NCBI GenBank assembly: GCA_963522175.1
Contig: CAUQXC010000004.1
Span: forward strand, 124,001-188,000
DNA: 64,000 bases
DNA from: CAKAHY01 sp963522175
Lineage (GTDB): Bacteria; Bacillota; Clostridia; Lachnospirales; Lachnospiraceae
Direction: 5' to 3'
Shown here: positions 40,241 through 49,074 of the stretch, piece by piece
Numbering within the stretch: the stretch's first letter is position 1
Layout: each line of letters starts with the position of its first letter
The notes under the pieces: generated by a model
The model's input: the letters and a program-made list of their open reading frames with translations, nothing else
The model's database searches: none
What the model was told of the DNA's origin: nothing
Position numbers and translations under genes: made by a program

Positions 40241-41506
40241 ATGAAAAAGAAACCCTTTATAAGCCTTGAAAAAGCATTGGAAATTGAGAAAGAATACAAG
40301 ACACCGTGGCATATATACGACGAAAGAGGAATAAGAGAAAATGCAAAAAAACTTAACGAGGCTTTTGCGTGGAATAAGGGCTTTAAAGAGTATTTTGCCG
40401 TTAAAGCCACTCCGAATCCTTTTATTTTAAATATACTTAAAGATTGCGGTTGTAAAACGGACTGTTCATCTCTTACGGAGCTTATGATGGCTGAGGCTTG
40501 CGGATTTAAGGGAAATGATATTATGTTTTCTTCCAATGATACCCCTAAGGAGGAGTTTGAGCTTGCAAATTCCTTGGGTGCGATAATAAATCTTGACGAT
40601 ATTACGCATATAGATGCTGTTTTGGAGGTGTGTAAAAGCCTTCCGAAGACTATGAGCTGCAGGTATAATCCGGGGGGAGTTTTTACTTTGAGCAATAAAA
40701 TAATGGATAATCCCGGAGATGCAAAGTACGGAATGACCAAGGCGCAGCTTAAGGAAGCCTTTAAGATAATGAAGGAAAAGGGTGTTGAGAACTTCGGCAT
40801 CCATGCCTTTATTGCCAGCAATACGGTAACAAATGAATATTATCCCTGTCTTGCAAGAATCTTGTTTGAAGAGGCTGTAGAGCTTTCAAAAGAGCTTGAT
40901 ATAAAAATCAAATTCATCAATCTTTCGGGAGGTATAGGCATAGCGTACAGACCGGAGGAAGAAGAAAATAATATATATGCAATAGGTAAAGGCGTGGAAG
41001 AGGTATATAATGAAATACTTGTTCCGAACAATATGGGAGATGTGGAAATTTATGCGGAGCTCGGCAGGTTTATGTTGGCTCCTTACGGTGCCTTGGTTAC
41101 TAAGGCTATAAACGAAAAGCATACCTATAAAGAATATATAGGAGTGGATGCCTGTGCGGTTGACCTTATGCGTCCTGCCATGTACGGAGCTTACCACCAT
41201 GTAAGTGTTCTCGGAAAGGAAGATGCCGACAATACGGAGGTTTACGATATAGTCGGATCCTTATGCGAAAACAATGATAAATTTGCGGTTGACAGAAAAT
41301 TGCCGAAAATAGATAAGGGTGATTTTTTGTATATTCACGATACGGGCGCTCACGGTTATGCAATGGGCTACAACTACAACGGAAAGCTTAAATCAGCGGA
41401 GCTTTTACTGTGCGAAGACGGCAAGGTCAAGCTTATAAGAAGAGCGGAAACCGTGAAAGATTATTTTGCGACCTTTGATTTTTGCGATATTCTCAAAAAA
41501 TATTGA
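40241..41506 (+). CDS. lysA: Diaminopimelate decarboxylase-like PLP enzyme
   Basis: 421 residues, alanine-racemase-fold type III decarboxylase. PLP lysine in EYFAVKATPNP (about residues 46-56), KTDCSSLTELMMAEACGFKGNDIMFSSND, the Gly-rich phosphate loop LSGGIGI, and the C-terminal VGSLCENNDKF and HDTGAHGYAMGYNYN match DapDC. The last step of lysine synthesis. AAGGAGAAAAT precedes the ATG. It lies 22 bases before the ROK regulator, so the two may be co-transcribed. Confidence 0.85.
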   Translation: MKKKPFISLEKALEIEKEYKTPWHIYDERGIRENAKKLNEAFAWNKGFKEYFAVKATPNPFILNILKDCGCKTDCSSLTELMMAEACGFKGNDIMFSSNDTPKEEFELANSLGAIINLDDITHIDAVLEVCKSLPKTMSCRYNPGGVFTLSNKIMDNPGDAKYGMTKAQLKEAFKIMKEKGVENFGIHAFIASNTVTNEYYPCLARILFEEAVELSKELDIKIKFINLSGGIGIAYRPEEEENNIYAIGKGVEEVYNEILVPNNMGDVEIYAELGRFMLAPYGALVTKAINEKHTYKEYIGVDACAVDLMRPAMYGAYHHVSVLGKEDADNTEVYDIVGSLCENNDKFAVDRKLPKIDKGDFLYIHDTGAHGYAMGYNYNGKLKSAELLLCEDGKVKLIRRAETVKDYFATFDFCDILKKY

Positions 41507-41528
41507 TTTCTTATAAAAGGGGAATAAA

Positions 41529-42722
41529 ATGTCCGTTGAAAAAGGAAACAGCCTGTTAGAAACAAAGAGAAAAAACCGAATACTGATAAAAGATATGATC
41601 TTTCATTCATCCGCCATTACAAGAGTGGAGGTGGCAAAAAGGCTTGACCTTACACTTCCGACGATTACAGCTTGTGTGAAGGAACTGCTTTCGGAAGGGA
41701 TATTGGAAGAGATTAAGCCTGACAATGAAAAGAGCGGAAGCAATATGGGAAGGAAGCCTTCGGCTATAATGTTTAAGGCGGGGGCGCTTACATTTATAGG
41801 CATTGAACTGGGGCCATATTCGACAAAGCTTGTCCTGATGGACATAAAGGGGAACATCGTTTCTTCTTTACAAAGGGAAAAAGCCGAAGACAAATATGAG
41901 GATATGCTGGAAATGCTTAAGAAGCATATCCTCAGTCTGCTTTCCGACTTTGAAGGCTTAAGGCTCCTAGGTATAGGCATAGGTTTACCCGGCTTTATAG
42001 ACAGTGAAAACGGAGTTGTAATGCAAAGCTTCAGAAAAGACTGGGAAGGCAGAGAGCTTGCAAAAGACTTGGGAAAGCTTCTCGGTATGAAAGTCATCAT
42101 AGACAATAACGTAAGGCTTCGTGCCGTTGGGTATGAAATGAGCGGAAAAGACAGGCAGGCGGGATCCTTTGCTTATTTGTATATATCAAAAGGTATAGCC
42201 TGTCCCGTTGTTATAAAGGATAAAGTGATTTCGGGTCACAACTGCGTTGCGGGAGAGTTGGGGCATACGCTTATAGGACTTGAAAGCGGCGAATACAAAA
42301 GTCTTGATGAACTGGGAAGCGAAAAGGCTATATTTGAAAAATGCATAGAAAAGCTTAAAAAAGGCGAATTGCCGAGACTTCAAACAAAACTTGAAAGAGA
42401 TGCTTTTTTGAATATAGAAAGTATTCTTGAATTGCAGGAAGAGGGAGACACTGAGATAATCGCCATAGTTGAGGAAAGCTTAAAGTATATAAGCATAGCC
42501 CTTGCCAATGTCATAAATCTTATTAATCCCGAGCTTATAATCATAGACGGGTATATGATGAGGAACAGGTGCAACAGAGATACTCTGCTTGACCTTACCG
42601 AAAAAAATCTGTTCTGTTTTAACGGAAGGCGGCCGAGAGTGGTTTTTTCGGATTTTGATGAGTTTTACGGGGCAAAGGGAGCCGCTTATTTCGGAATAAG
42701 AAAATTTTTTATAGAGGTTTAA
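41529..42722 (+). CDS. ROK-family transcriptional regulator
   Basis: 397 residues. An N-terminal winged helix (FHSSAITRVEVAKRLDLTLPTITACVKELLSEGILEE) precedes a ROK sugar-kinase-like domain (GIELGPYSTKLVLMDIKG, GIGIGLPGFID, DNNVRLRAVGY, GELGHTLIG). The zinc-binding Cys cluster usual for ROK proteins is not seen after GELGH. XylR/NagC-like proteins repress sugar operons and sense the sugar; the likely target is the sugar operon that starts at 43027. Confidence 0.9.
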   Translation: MSVEKGNSLLETKRKNRILIKDMIFHSSAITRVEVAKRLDLTLPTITACVKELLSEGILEEIKPDNEKSGSNMGRKPSAIMFKAGALTFIGIELGPYSTKLVLMDIKGNIVSSLQREKAEDKYEDMLEMLKKHILSLLSDFEGLRLLGIGIGLPGFIDSENGVVMQSFRKDWEGRELAKDLGKLLGMKVIIDNNVRLRAVGYEMSGKDRQAGSFAYLYISKGIACPVVIKDKVISGHNCVAGELGHTLIGLESGEYKSLDELGSEKAIFEKCIEKLKKGELPRLQTKLERDAFLNIESILELQEEGDTEIIAIVEESLKYISIALANVINLINPELIIIDGYMMRNRCNRDTLLDLTEKNLFCFNGRRPRVVFSDFDEFYGAKGAAYFGIRKFFIEV

Positions 42723-42737
42723 AATACTGAAAACAGT

Positions 42738-42766
42738 TAAACACCGATCTTATGGATCGGTGTTTA
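42738..42766 (+). terminator. Terminator after the ROK gene
   Basis: TAAACACCGATC-TTATG-GATCGGTGTTTA, 12-bp perfect stem. Confidence 0.85.
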
Positions 42767-42880
42767 TGTGATATAGGATTTTCAATTTATATTTTTAGGA
42801 GTTTGTTCTTTCCTTATGATGTTTAGAGTATATCATATCCGGGATGAAAAGGCTTGAATAATCTTTGAATGAATTATGAA

Positions 42881-42977
42881 AACTTTCTTAATGTTAAATT
42901 TAACAAACTTTCTTTTACGCCTGATATAATTAAAAGTTTTAATTATATCAGGCGTAAAATATTTACAAGAACTTTCT
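42881..42977 (+). promoter_or_regulatory. Control region of the parallel glycolysis operon
   Basis: The region holds three AACTTTCT boxes (42881-42888, 42906-42913, 42970-42977), a 14-bp perfect palindrome TGTTAAATTTAACA (42892-42905) and a 47-nt perfect palindrome (42913-42959). A TATAAT (42925-42930) lies inside the long palindrome with a poor -35 (TTAACA, 19 bp away). It is the only long gap before the operon and follows a ROK repressor gene, so these are probable operator sites. Confidence 0.6.
42913..42959. repeat. 47-nt perfect palindrome
   Basis: Two 23-nt arms, from TTTTACGCCTGATA inward, mirror each other around a single G at 42936. It is far longer than a usual operator and has no T-run tail beyond its own arm. 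It may be an operator, a terminator for both strands or a cruciform-forming site. Confidence 0.9.
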
Positions 42978-43026
42978 AAAGGTTTATACTACATGTAAAT
43001 CAGAAGTCGGGAGGCAAAAGAACAGT

Positions 43027-44271
43027 ATGGAAATGTCGGTTTACGGAAACTTGAAGTATGAAAAATTATATGCCGAGTTTTTGGAAAATAATAAAAAGAT
43101 TTTAGAAAATATAATAGAGTTTGATGAAAAGTATAAAGACAGCTTAGGCTGGCTCAACCCGGATAAGCATGCAGGTGAAGATATATTAAGAGAAACGCAA
43201 GCTTTGGCGGATGAAATAAGAGCTTCGGCGGATGTTTTCGTTTTGATAGGTGTGGGCGGATCCAATAATACCGCGAGAGCCCTTATAAAGGCTTTGCAAA
43301 GAGACAGTAAGGTGGAGATATTATATGCCGGAAAAAACCTTTCCGCATACGAGCTTAACGAATTAAAGAGAAAGCTTGAAAATGCTTCCGTATATATAAA
43401 CTGCATAGCCAAGAATTTCGAGACCTTGGAGCCGGGTTCAAGCTTTCGAGTATTTACGGATATACTTAAGAAAAAGTACGGAGAGGAACACAGAAAAAGA
43501 GTTATAAATACGGGAACCGAGGGTAGCGGTTTCGAGGAGTTGTCAAAAAAAGAAGGTTACAGATTTTTAAGCTTTCCGGAGGATGTAGGAGGCAGATATA
43601 CGGCATTTACATCGGTAAGTTTTCTTGCGATGGCGGTTGCCGGACTTGACATAAGAAGTTTTGTCGGGGGTGCGACTGTGATGAGAAAAGAGCTTATGAA
43701 TACCGAAGAAAGCAATCTTGCCTACAGATATGCCTGTTTGAGAAACACGTATTATAAAGCGGGCTACAGGCTGGAACTTTTATCGTCCTTTGAGACAAGA
43801 CTGGAATATTTTTATAAGTGGTGGATACAGCTTTTTGCCGAAAGCGAGGGAAAGGAAGACAAGGGTATTTTTCCTATAAGTGCCCTGTATTCAGAGGAGC
43901 TTCATTCTCTGGGACAATTTGTACAGGCGGGAACCCCTATAATATACGAAAGCTTCCTAAGCATAAAAGAGGAGGACAGTTCTTATATCGTACCGGAGGG
44001 CAGTTCCGCGGACGGTTTTTCATATATAGAGGGAAAAGATTTTAGCGACATAAGCAAAAAAGTATTTCAGGGTACCTTGGAGGCTCACAGCAGGAGATTA
44101 CCCTGCATACTGTTTGAAACGGACAGGTTTGACGAGTACAATATAGGAGCTTTGATGTATTTCTTTATGTTTGCGTGCTATATTTCCTGCGAAATAATGG
44201 GTGTAAATCCTTTTAATCAGGAAGGTGTCGAGGAATATAAAAGATGTGCCTTCAGAATGCTCGGAAAGTAG
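43027..44271 (+). CDS. pgi: Glucose-6-phosphate isomerase family protein (divergent), first gene of the operon
   Basis: 414 residues, Pgi fold: FVLIGVGGSNNTARAL replaces the common IGIGGS.LG motif; INTGTEGSGFEELSKKEGYRFLSFPEDVGGRYTAFTSVSFLAMAVAGLDI, HSLGQFVQAGTPI and GVNPFNQEGVEEYK follow. It should interconvert an aldose and ketose phosphate. The substrate-loop changes and its place in an operon with other divergent glycolytic paralogues suggest a non-standard sugar, but plain Pgi activity cannot be excluded. CGGGAGGCAA precedes the ATG; MSVYGNLKYE at ATG 43033 is an alternative start. Confidence 0.82.
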   Translation: MEMSVYGNLKYEKLYAEFLENNKKILENIIEFDEKYKDSLGWLNPDKHAGEDILRETQALADEIRASADVFVLIGVGGSNNTARALIKALQRDSKVEILYAGKNLSAYELNELKRKLENASVYINCIAKNFETLEPGSSFRVFTDILKKKYGEEHRKRVINTGTEGSGFEELSKKEGYRFLSFPEDVGGRYTAFTSVSFLAMAVAGLDIRSFVGGATVMRKELMNTEESNLAYRYACLRNTYYKAGYRLELLSSFETRLEYFYKWWIQLFAESEGKEDKGIFPISALYSEELHSLGQFVQAGTPIIYESFLSIKEEDSSYIVPEGSSADGFSYIEGKDFSDISKKVFQGTLEAHSRRLPCILFETDRFDEYNIGALMYFFMFACYISCEIMGVNPFNQEGVEEYKRCAFRMLGK

Positions 44272-44314
44272 TATTATATTTCATACTGTAATAAATATTG
44301 AAAATATGTTTAAA

Positions 44315-44357
44315 TGTAAGTATTGAGGAAAAACCTCGATATTAAGCGAATCTTACA
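44315..44357 (+). promoter_or_regulatory. mRNA hairpin between the Pgi-like and PFK-like genes
   Basis: TGTAAG and CTTACA enclose a tight inner hairpin TATTGAGG-AAAAA-CCTCGATA (one T-G pair). With no T-run it is more likely an mRNA processing or stability element than a terminator. Confidence 0.5.
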
Positions 44358-44370
44358 TAAAGGGGGATTT

Positions 44371-45534
44371 ATGGGAGAAAATATTATTATAATACACGGC
44401 GGAGGTCCGAGCGCCGTTTTAAATTCGTCCCTGTACGGAGTTATAGATGAGGCAAAAAAATCGGGCAAGGTAAATAAGATTTATGCCGCAAAGAACGGCA
44501 CGGGAGGGCTCCTAAGAGAGGATATACTGGATTTGACGGATGTAGCTGATGAGAAGCTTAAGCTTTTGCTTCAAACACCGGGAAGTGCGATAGGAACCTC
44601 AAGGGATGACATAAAAAAAGAAGATTATGAGAGAATGCTTGAAATTCTTGAAAAAAGAAATATACGCCATGTATTGTTTAACGGCGGAAACGGGACTATG
44701 GATACCTGCGGAAAGCTTTATAAGACAGCTTTAAATAAGGGCGCGGATTTAAAGCTTATGGGTATACCGAAGACTATGGATAACGATATAGCCGTCACCT
44801 CGCACAGTCCGGGCTTCGGCAGTGTGGCTTTATATATGGCACAGAGCATAAAAGAAATATGCTTTGACGTAAAAAGTCTGCCCATACATGTGGTTGTAGT
44901 AGAGGCGCTCGGAAGAAATTCGGGCTTTGTAACGGCGGCGGCGGCACTTGCAAAAGATGAAGACGGATTGGGTCCGGATCTCATATACCTACCCGAGCTT
45001 GCTTTTGATGAAGATAAGTTTATAGAGGATGTCGGAAAATGTCTTGAAAGAAAAAGCGGTATAGTTGTGGTTGCCAGCGAGGGTCTTAAGGACAAAGAAG
45101 GAAATCCCGTAGTAAAGCCTATATTTAAGACGGACAGAGCCACATACTTCGGTGATGTAAGTGCACATCTTGCAAATCTGGTGGTGCAAAAACTGGGCTA
45201 TAAGGCAAGAGCCGAAAAGCCGGGAATACTTGCAAGAGCATCCATGGAAACCCAAAGCCCTACGGACAGGGAGGAAGCGGTACTTGTCGGAAGAGAGGCG
45301 CTAAAGGCCGTGCTTGAAGGGGAAAGCGGCAAAATGGTAGCATTAAGAAGAAAAGATAAGGCAGAATACGAAGTCGAAACCTTCCTTGTCGATATTGACG
45401 AGGTGATGATGTTTGAGAGGAAAATGCCTGAAAATTATATAAATGAGGAGGGCAACGGAGTAAGCGAGGAGTTTATAAACTGGTGCAGACCTTTGCTCGG
45501 AAGAGAACTTAAAAGGATGATTTCATTTAATTAA
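44371..45534 (+). CDS. 6-phosphofructokinase-family kinase with mixed ATP/PPi-type active site
   Basis: 387 residues, PFK fold (IIHGGGPSAVLNSSLYGVI). The phosphate-donor loop reads GGNGTMD with Asn107 where the family has Asp (GGDGS for ATP, GGDD for PPi), while PKTMDND at 133-139 carries the Lys of PPi-type enzymes. It should phosphorylate a ketose phosphate or free ketose; donor and substrate are open. ATG 44371 after AAGGGGGATTT is preferred over the upstream TTG 44323. It lies 99 bases after the Pgi-like gene. Confidence 0.8.
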   Translation: MGENIIIIHGGGPSAVLNSSLYGVIDEAKKSGKVNKIYAAKNGTGGLLREDILDLTDVADEKLKLLLQTPGSAIGTSRDDIKKEDYERMLEILEKRNIRHVLFNGGNGTMDTCGKLYKTALNKGADLKLMGIPKTMDNDIAVTSHSPGFGSVALYMAQSIKEICFDVKSLPIHVVVVEALGRNSGFVTAAAALAKDEDGLGPDLIYLPELAFDEDKFIEDVGKCLERKSGIVVVASEGLKDKEGNPVVKPIFKTDRATYFGDVSAHLANLVVQKLGYKARAEKPGILARASMETQSPTDREEAVLVGREALKAVLEGESGKMVALRRKDKAEYEVETFLVDIDEVMMFERKMPENYINEEGNGVSEEFINWCRPLLGRELKRMISFN

Positions 45535-45562
45535 AGGTTTAACTGAAGGAGGGATTAAAGTT

Positions 45563-46717
45563 ATGTTGGTACCGATGAGAGCGATTTTGGAGGCGGCGGA
45601 TAAAGGTGTCTATGCGCAGGGGGCATTTAATGTAAATGCGGTTTGTCAGGCAAAGGCGGTTATAGATATACACAGTACATTCAGAAGCCCTGCAATTATA
45701 CAGGGAGCGGATCTTGCAAACGGCTTTATGGGCGGAAGAAAGGATTTTTTAAATGCAAGTCTGGAGGATAAAAAAACAGGTGCCGTAAATATAGCAAATG
45801 CGGTGAAAAAGTACGGAGAAGAAGCAGATATTCCTATAGCTTTGCATCTTGACCACGGAAGAGATTTGGATTCATGCAAGGCGGCTATAGAAGGCGGATA
45901 CACAAGTGTAATGATAGACGGAAGTTCTCTCCCTTTTAAAGAAAATATGGAGCTTACCAGAGAAGTAGTAAAATTCGCACATGAAAGAGGAGTAAGTGTT
46001 GAGGGAGAGCTGGGAGTTCTTGCCGGTGTTGAAGACCATGTATTTGCGGCAAACAGCACCTATACCAATCCTTTGGATGCTATAGAGTTTTTCAGAAAAA
46101 CGGGAGTGGATGCACTTGCGATAAGCTACGGAACTATGCACGGAGCAAATAAGGGAGAGAATGCAGTTATCAGAAAGGAGATAGCCATAGCGATAAAGGA
46201 ATGTATGCGCCATAACGGAATAGAAGGCTTTCTGGTAAGCCACGGTTCATCTACCGTTCCCAAGTATATAGTTGATGAAATCAACGCTCTCGGCGGCGAG
46301 ATAAAAAACGCTCACGGTATTTCAATAGACCGGCTCATAGAGGTTTCAAAGTTCGGCATAAATAAAATAAATGTGGATACGGATATAAGACTTGCGGTTA
46401 CAAGAAATTTAAAAGAACTGTTCTTAAAAAACAAAGCATTACAAAACAGCGCAAGTGTAGGTGCGGTGTATGAGCTTTTGGAGAAGAATAAGTCCGTATT
46501 TGACCCGAGAGCCTTTATTACCCCTATTATGGATACCGTTATGTACGGAAATGTGAACGACGAGGATACTCTTCGTATATGCGAGTGCATAGAGGCAGGT
46601 GTCAAGGAGGTTGTGGGAACGCTGATCGTGAAGTTTGAAAGCTTCGGAAAGCAGAACATGGTTGAAAGGATTACCCTTGAAGAGATGGCTGAAAGATACA
46701 GAAAACAAGGAATATAG
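45563..46717 (+). CDS. Class II fructose-bisphosphate aldolase family protein
   Basis: 384 residues. Zinc-site motifs LHLDHGRDLDSC and GELGVLAG are present, and GISIDRLIEVSKFGINKINVDTDIRLA matches the family's GI.K.N..TD segment. The usual LHGGSG loop reads SHGSSTVP, so the binding of the phosphate or hydroxyls may differ. It is longer than GatY/KbaY-type aldolases. It should split the product of the upstream kinase into two trioses. GAAGGAGGGA precedes the ATG; 28 bases after the kinase. Confidence 0.83.
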   Translation: MLVPMRAILEAADKGVYAQGAFNVNAVCQAKAVIDIHSTFRSPAIIQGADLANGFMGGRKDFLNASLEDKKTGAVNIANAVKKYGEEADIPIALHLDHGRDLDSCKAAIEGGYTSVMIDGSSLPFKENMELTREVVKFAHERGVSVEGELGVLAGVEDHVFAANSTYTNPLDAIEFFRKTGVDALAISYGTMHGANKGENAVIRKEIAIAIKECMRHNGIEGFLVSHGSSTVPKYIVDEINALGGEIKNAHGISIDRLIEVSKFGINKINVDTDIRLAVTRNLKELFLKNKALQNSASVGAVYELLEKNKSVFDPRAFITPIMDTVMYGNVNDEDTLRICECIEAGVKEVVGTLIVKFESFGKQNMVERITLEEMAERYRKQGI

Positions 46718-46726
46718 GAGTGTGAT

Positions 46727-47563
46727 ATGAAGCATATTTATCTCAATTTAAAAAGATTTGATATAAGTCCGGAGTTGGGCGGTGTCAATCGTCTGGCAAA
46801 TATTAAAGATTGGGCGAAGCACATAATTGAAAAGACCGAGGGCGGACTTTCAAAGTACGATAGAAAAGATGTAGAATTTGTAATGTATTTTCCGGAGTTG
46901 CATATACTTAACGCAGTGCAGGCGAAAAGTAAAGAAAGTCCGATAACAGTGGGCTGTCAGAGTGTATACAGAGATGACACGGCGACAGGAGGAAACTTCG
47001 GTGCTTTTACAAGTAACAGAACAGCCTCCGCCATGGTATCGGCGGGTTGCGAAAGTACCCTTATAGGACATTGCGAGGAAAGAAACGACAAGGCGGCAAT
47101 ACTTAAAGAAGCGGGTGTAAGCGATACGGATGCGATAAACAGACTTTTGAATATGCAGATAAAAGCGGCTCATAAAAGGGGCTTAAATGTGCTTTACTGT
47201 ATAGGAGAGAAAAGTGAGGAGCAAAAGGATTGGGAAGAGGTTCTCGGAAAACAACTTGATATAGGGCTTTCGGGAGTTGACAGGTCAAAGACGGTTATAG
47301 CTTATGAGCCTATATGGTCCATAGGTCCCGGAAAGGTGCCTGCCGATAAGGAATATATTACCAAGATTGCCAAGTTTGTCAAAGAAAAGACAAATGGTAT
47401 GGATGTAGTCTATGGCGGAGGCTTAAAGTCCGACAATGCAAAAATGCTTGCTTCAATAGACGAAATAGACGGCGGACTTATAGCTTTAACAAGATTTAAC
47501 GGGGAAATAGGTTATTATCCTGATGAGTATTTGGAAATAATAAATTTATACTTGAACAATTAA
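46727..47563 (+). CDS. Triosephosphate isomerase family protein (divergent)
   Basis: 278 residues. Catalytic residues remain: Lys9 in NLKRF (usually NWKMN), His115 in IGHCEERN (usually IGHSERR), Glu194 in AYEPIWSIGPG. The C-terminal phosphate loop reads GLIALTRFNGEIGY instead of DG.LVGGASL, and the body is about 25 residues longer than usual. The enzyme probably isomerises a triose or tetrose phosphate but not necessarily GAP/DHAP. It starts 9 bases after the aldolase gene. Confidence 0.8.
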   Translation: MKHIYLNLKRFDISPELGGVNRLANIKDWAKHIIEKTEGGLSKYDRKDVEFVMYFPELHILNAVQAKSKESPITVGCQSVYRDDTATGGNFGAFTSNRTASAMVSAGCESTLIGHCEERNDKAAILKEAGVSDTDAINRLLNMQIKAAHKRGLNVLYCIGEKSEEQKDWEEVLGKQLDIGLSGVDRSKTVIAYEPIWSIGPGKVPADKEYITKIAKFVKEKTNGMDVVYGGGLKSDNAKMLASIDEIDGGLIALTRFNGEIGYYPDEYLEIINLYLNN

Positions 47564-47579
47564 AACGAGGGGTGAGAAG

Positions 47580-49070
47580 ATGAAGATAGATTTTGAATAC
47601 GGACATGGGCTTATGAGTGCAAACTTACCGGATGATACGGATGTGTTTATACCGGGAGAGACCGTTAAGGATCCCGCATGCATACCGGAGGAGGATTTGG
47701 AGAAGGCATATCTTGAAAGTTTGAACAATCCTATAGGTATGAAGCCTTTGTCACAGCTTGCGAAAAAAGGAAGTAAGGTTGTATTTATAGTTCCGGACAG
47801 AGTAAAGGGCGGAGAGCAGGTTACAAGCCACAGAAAGATGAGTATAAAAATAATACTCGGACAGCTATATGCCGCAGGAGTGCAGAAAGAAGATATATTG
47901 TTCATTATATCAAACGGTTTGCATCCGAGAAGTAAGGAAGCGGATGCGAGAGCCATATTCGGAGATGAACTTTTCAACGAGTTTTGGCAAAGCGAGCAGA
48001 TTATAAGCCATGACAGCGAAGATCCCGACAATATGGTTTATTTGGGAAGAACAAGAAGAGGAGACCCCGTTTCCGTAAGCAGATATGTCTTTGAATGCGA
48101 TATTCCCATACTTATAGGACATGTTCAGGGCAATCCTTACGGCGGATATTCGGGAGGCTATAAGCACAGCGCTACGGGCATAACCAACTGGCAATGTATA
48201 GCAAGCCACCATGTTCCCAAAGTAATGCACAGGGCCGACTTTACACCTGTAAACGGCGCAAGTCTTATGAGAACGAAATTTGATGAAATCAGTATGTACA
48301 TAGAGGAGAAAATGGGGCATCCGTTTTTCTGCTGTGATGCGGTGCTTGATACTTATTCAAGACAGATTGCGATTTTTTCCGGTTATGCAAAAGAAATGCA
48401 GTCTTTAAGCTGGAAGGTTGCGGATAAAAGAACCTATGTGCATTGGGCAAAGAAAAAGTATGATGTACTTGTTTTCGGTATGCCGCAACAATTCCATTAC
48501 GGTGACGGAATGGGAACAAACCCTATTATGATGATGCAGGCTTTGAGCGCGCAGGTACTCAGATTTAAGAGAATAATGAGTGATAAATGTGTTATTATCT
48601 GCGCCTCCGTTTGCGACGGGTACTTCCACGACGAGATATGGCCTTATTTGAGAGAATTGTACAATGATTTTCAAAAGGACTATATGAATACTCTTCCCGA
48701 TATGAACAGATTGGGTGAATACTATGCAACGAACAAGGAATACATAAGACAGTACAGATTTACAAACGCTTTCCATCCTTTCCACGGCTTTTCGATGATG
48801 TCCTGCGGACATATAGCGGAAATGAATACAAGCGCTATTTATATAGTCGGAGCAAGGTGTCCGGGCTATGCAAGAGGCATGGGACTTAAAACAAGAGCAA
48901 GCTTTGAAGAGGCTCTTGACGATGCAAAAAAGAAGTTTGTAGGCAAAAATCCGAACATCCTCGCTTTACCTCTTACATTCAAGAGAGCTGCCGTTCACCT
49001 TTGTATGGAAAATCCGAGTGAGGACTGCATGGATGCGTACGGGCATGTAAATCCGTGCTGCATGGGATAG
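47580..49070 (+). CDS. LarA-like protein (nickel-dependent hydroxyacid racemase/epimerase superfamily)
   Basis: 496 residues. Family parts: VPDRVKGGEQVTSHRK (position of the D.TR motif, altered), FIISNGLHPRSKEEA-like His segment, GHVQGNPYGGYSGGYKHSATGI with the catalytic Lys and His, and further His pairs (IASHHVPKVMH). LarA members use a nickel pincer cofactor to invert a hydroxyacid carbon by hydride transfer. No larB, larC or larE cofactor genes are in the window. Placed between the TPI-like gene and a permease, so it probably acts on a product or substrate of the same sugar pathway. Confidence 0.75.
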   Translation: MKIDFEYGHGLMSANLPDDTDVFIPGETVKDPACIPEEDLEKAYLESLNNPIGMKPLSQLAKKGSKVVFIVPDRVKGGEQVTSHRKMSIKIILGQLYAAGVQKEDILFIISNGLHPRSKEADARAIFGDELFNEFWQSEQIISHDSEDPDNMVYLGRTRRGDPVSVSRYVFECDIPILIGHVQGNPYGGYSGGYKHSATGITNWQCIASHHVPKVMHRADFTPVNGASLMRTKFDEISMYIEEKMGHPFFCCDAVLDTYSRQIAIFSGYAKEMQSLSWKVADKRTYVHWAKKKYDVLVFGMPQQFHYGDGMGTNPIMMMQALSAQVLRFKRIMSDKCVIICASVCDGYFHDEIWPYLRELYNDFQKDYMNTLPDMNRLGEYYATNKEYIRQYRFTNAFHPFHGFSMMSCGHIAEMNTSAIYIVGARCPGYARGMGLKTRASFEEALDDAKKKFVGKNPNILALPLTFKRAAVHLCMENPSEDCMDAYGHVNPCCMG

Positions 49071-49074
49071 TGCG

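Noticed and set aside
43818..44045. 75-residue + strand frame inside the Pgi-like gene
   Set aside because: Alternative frame of a conserved gene without a ribosome site.
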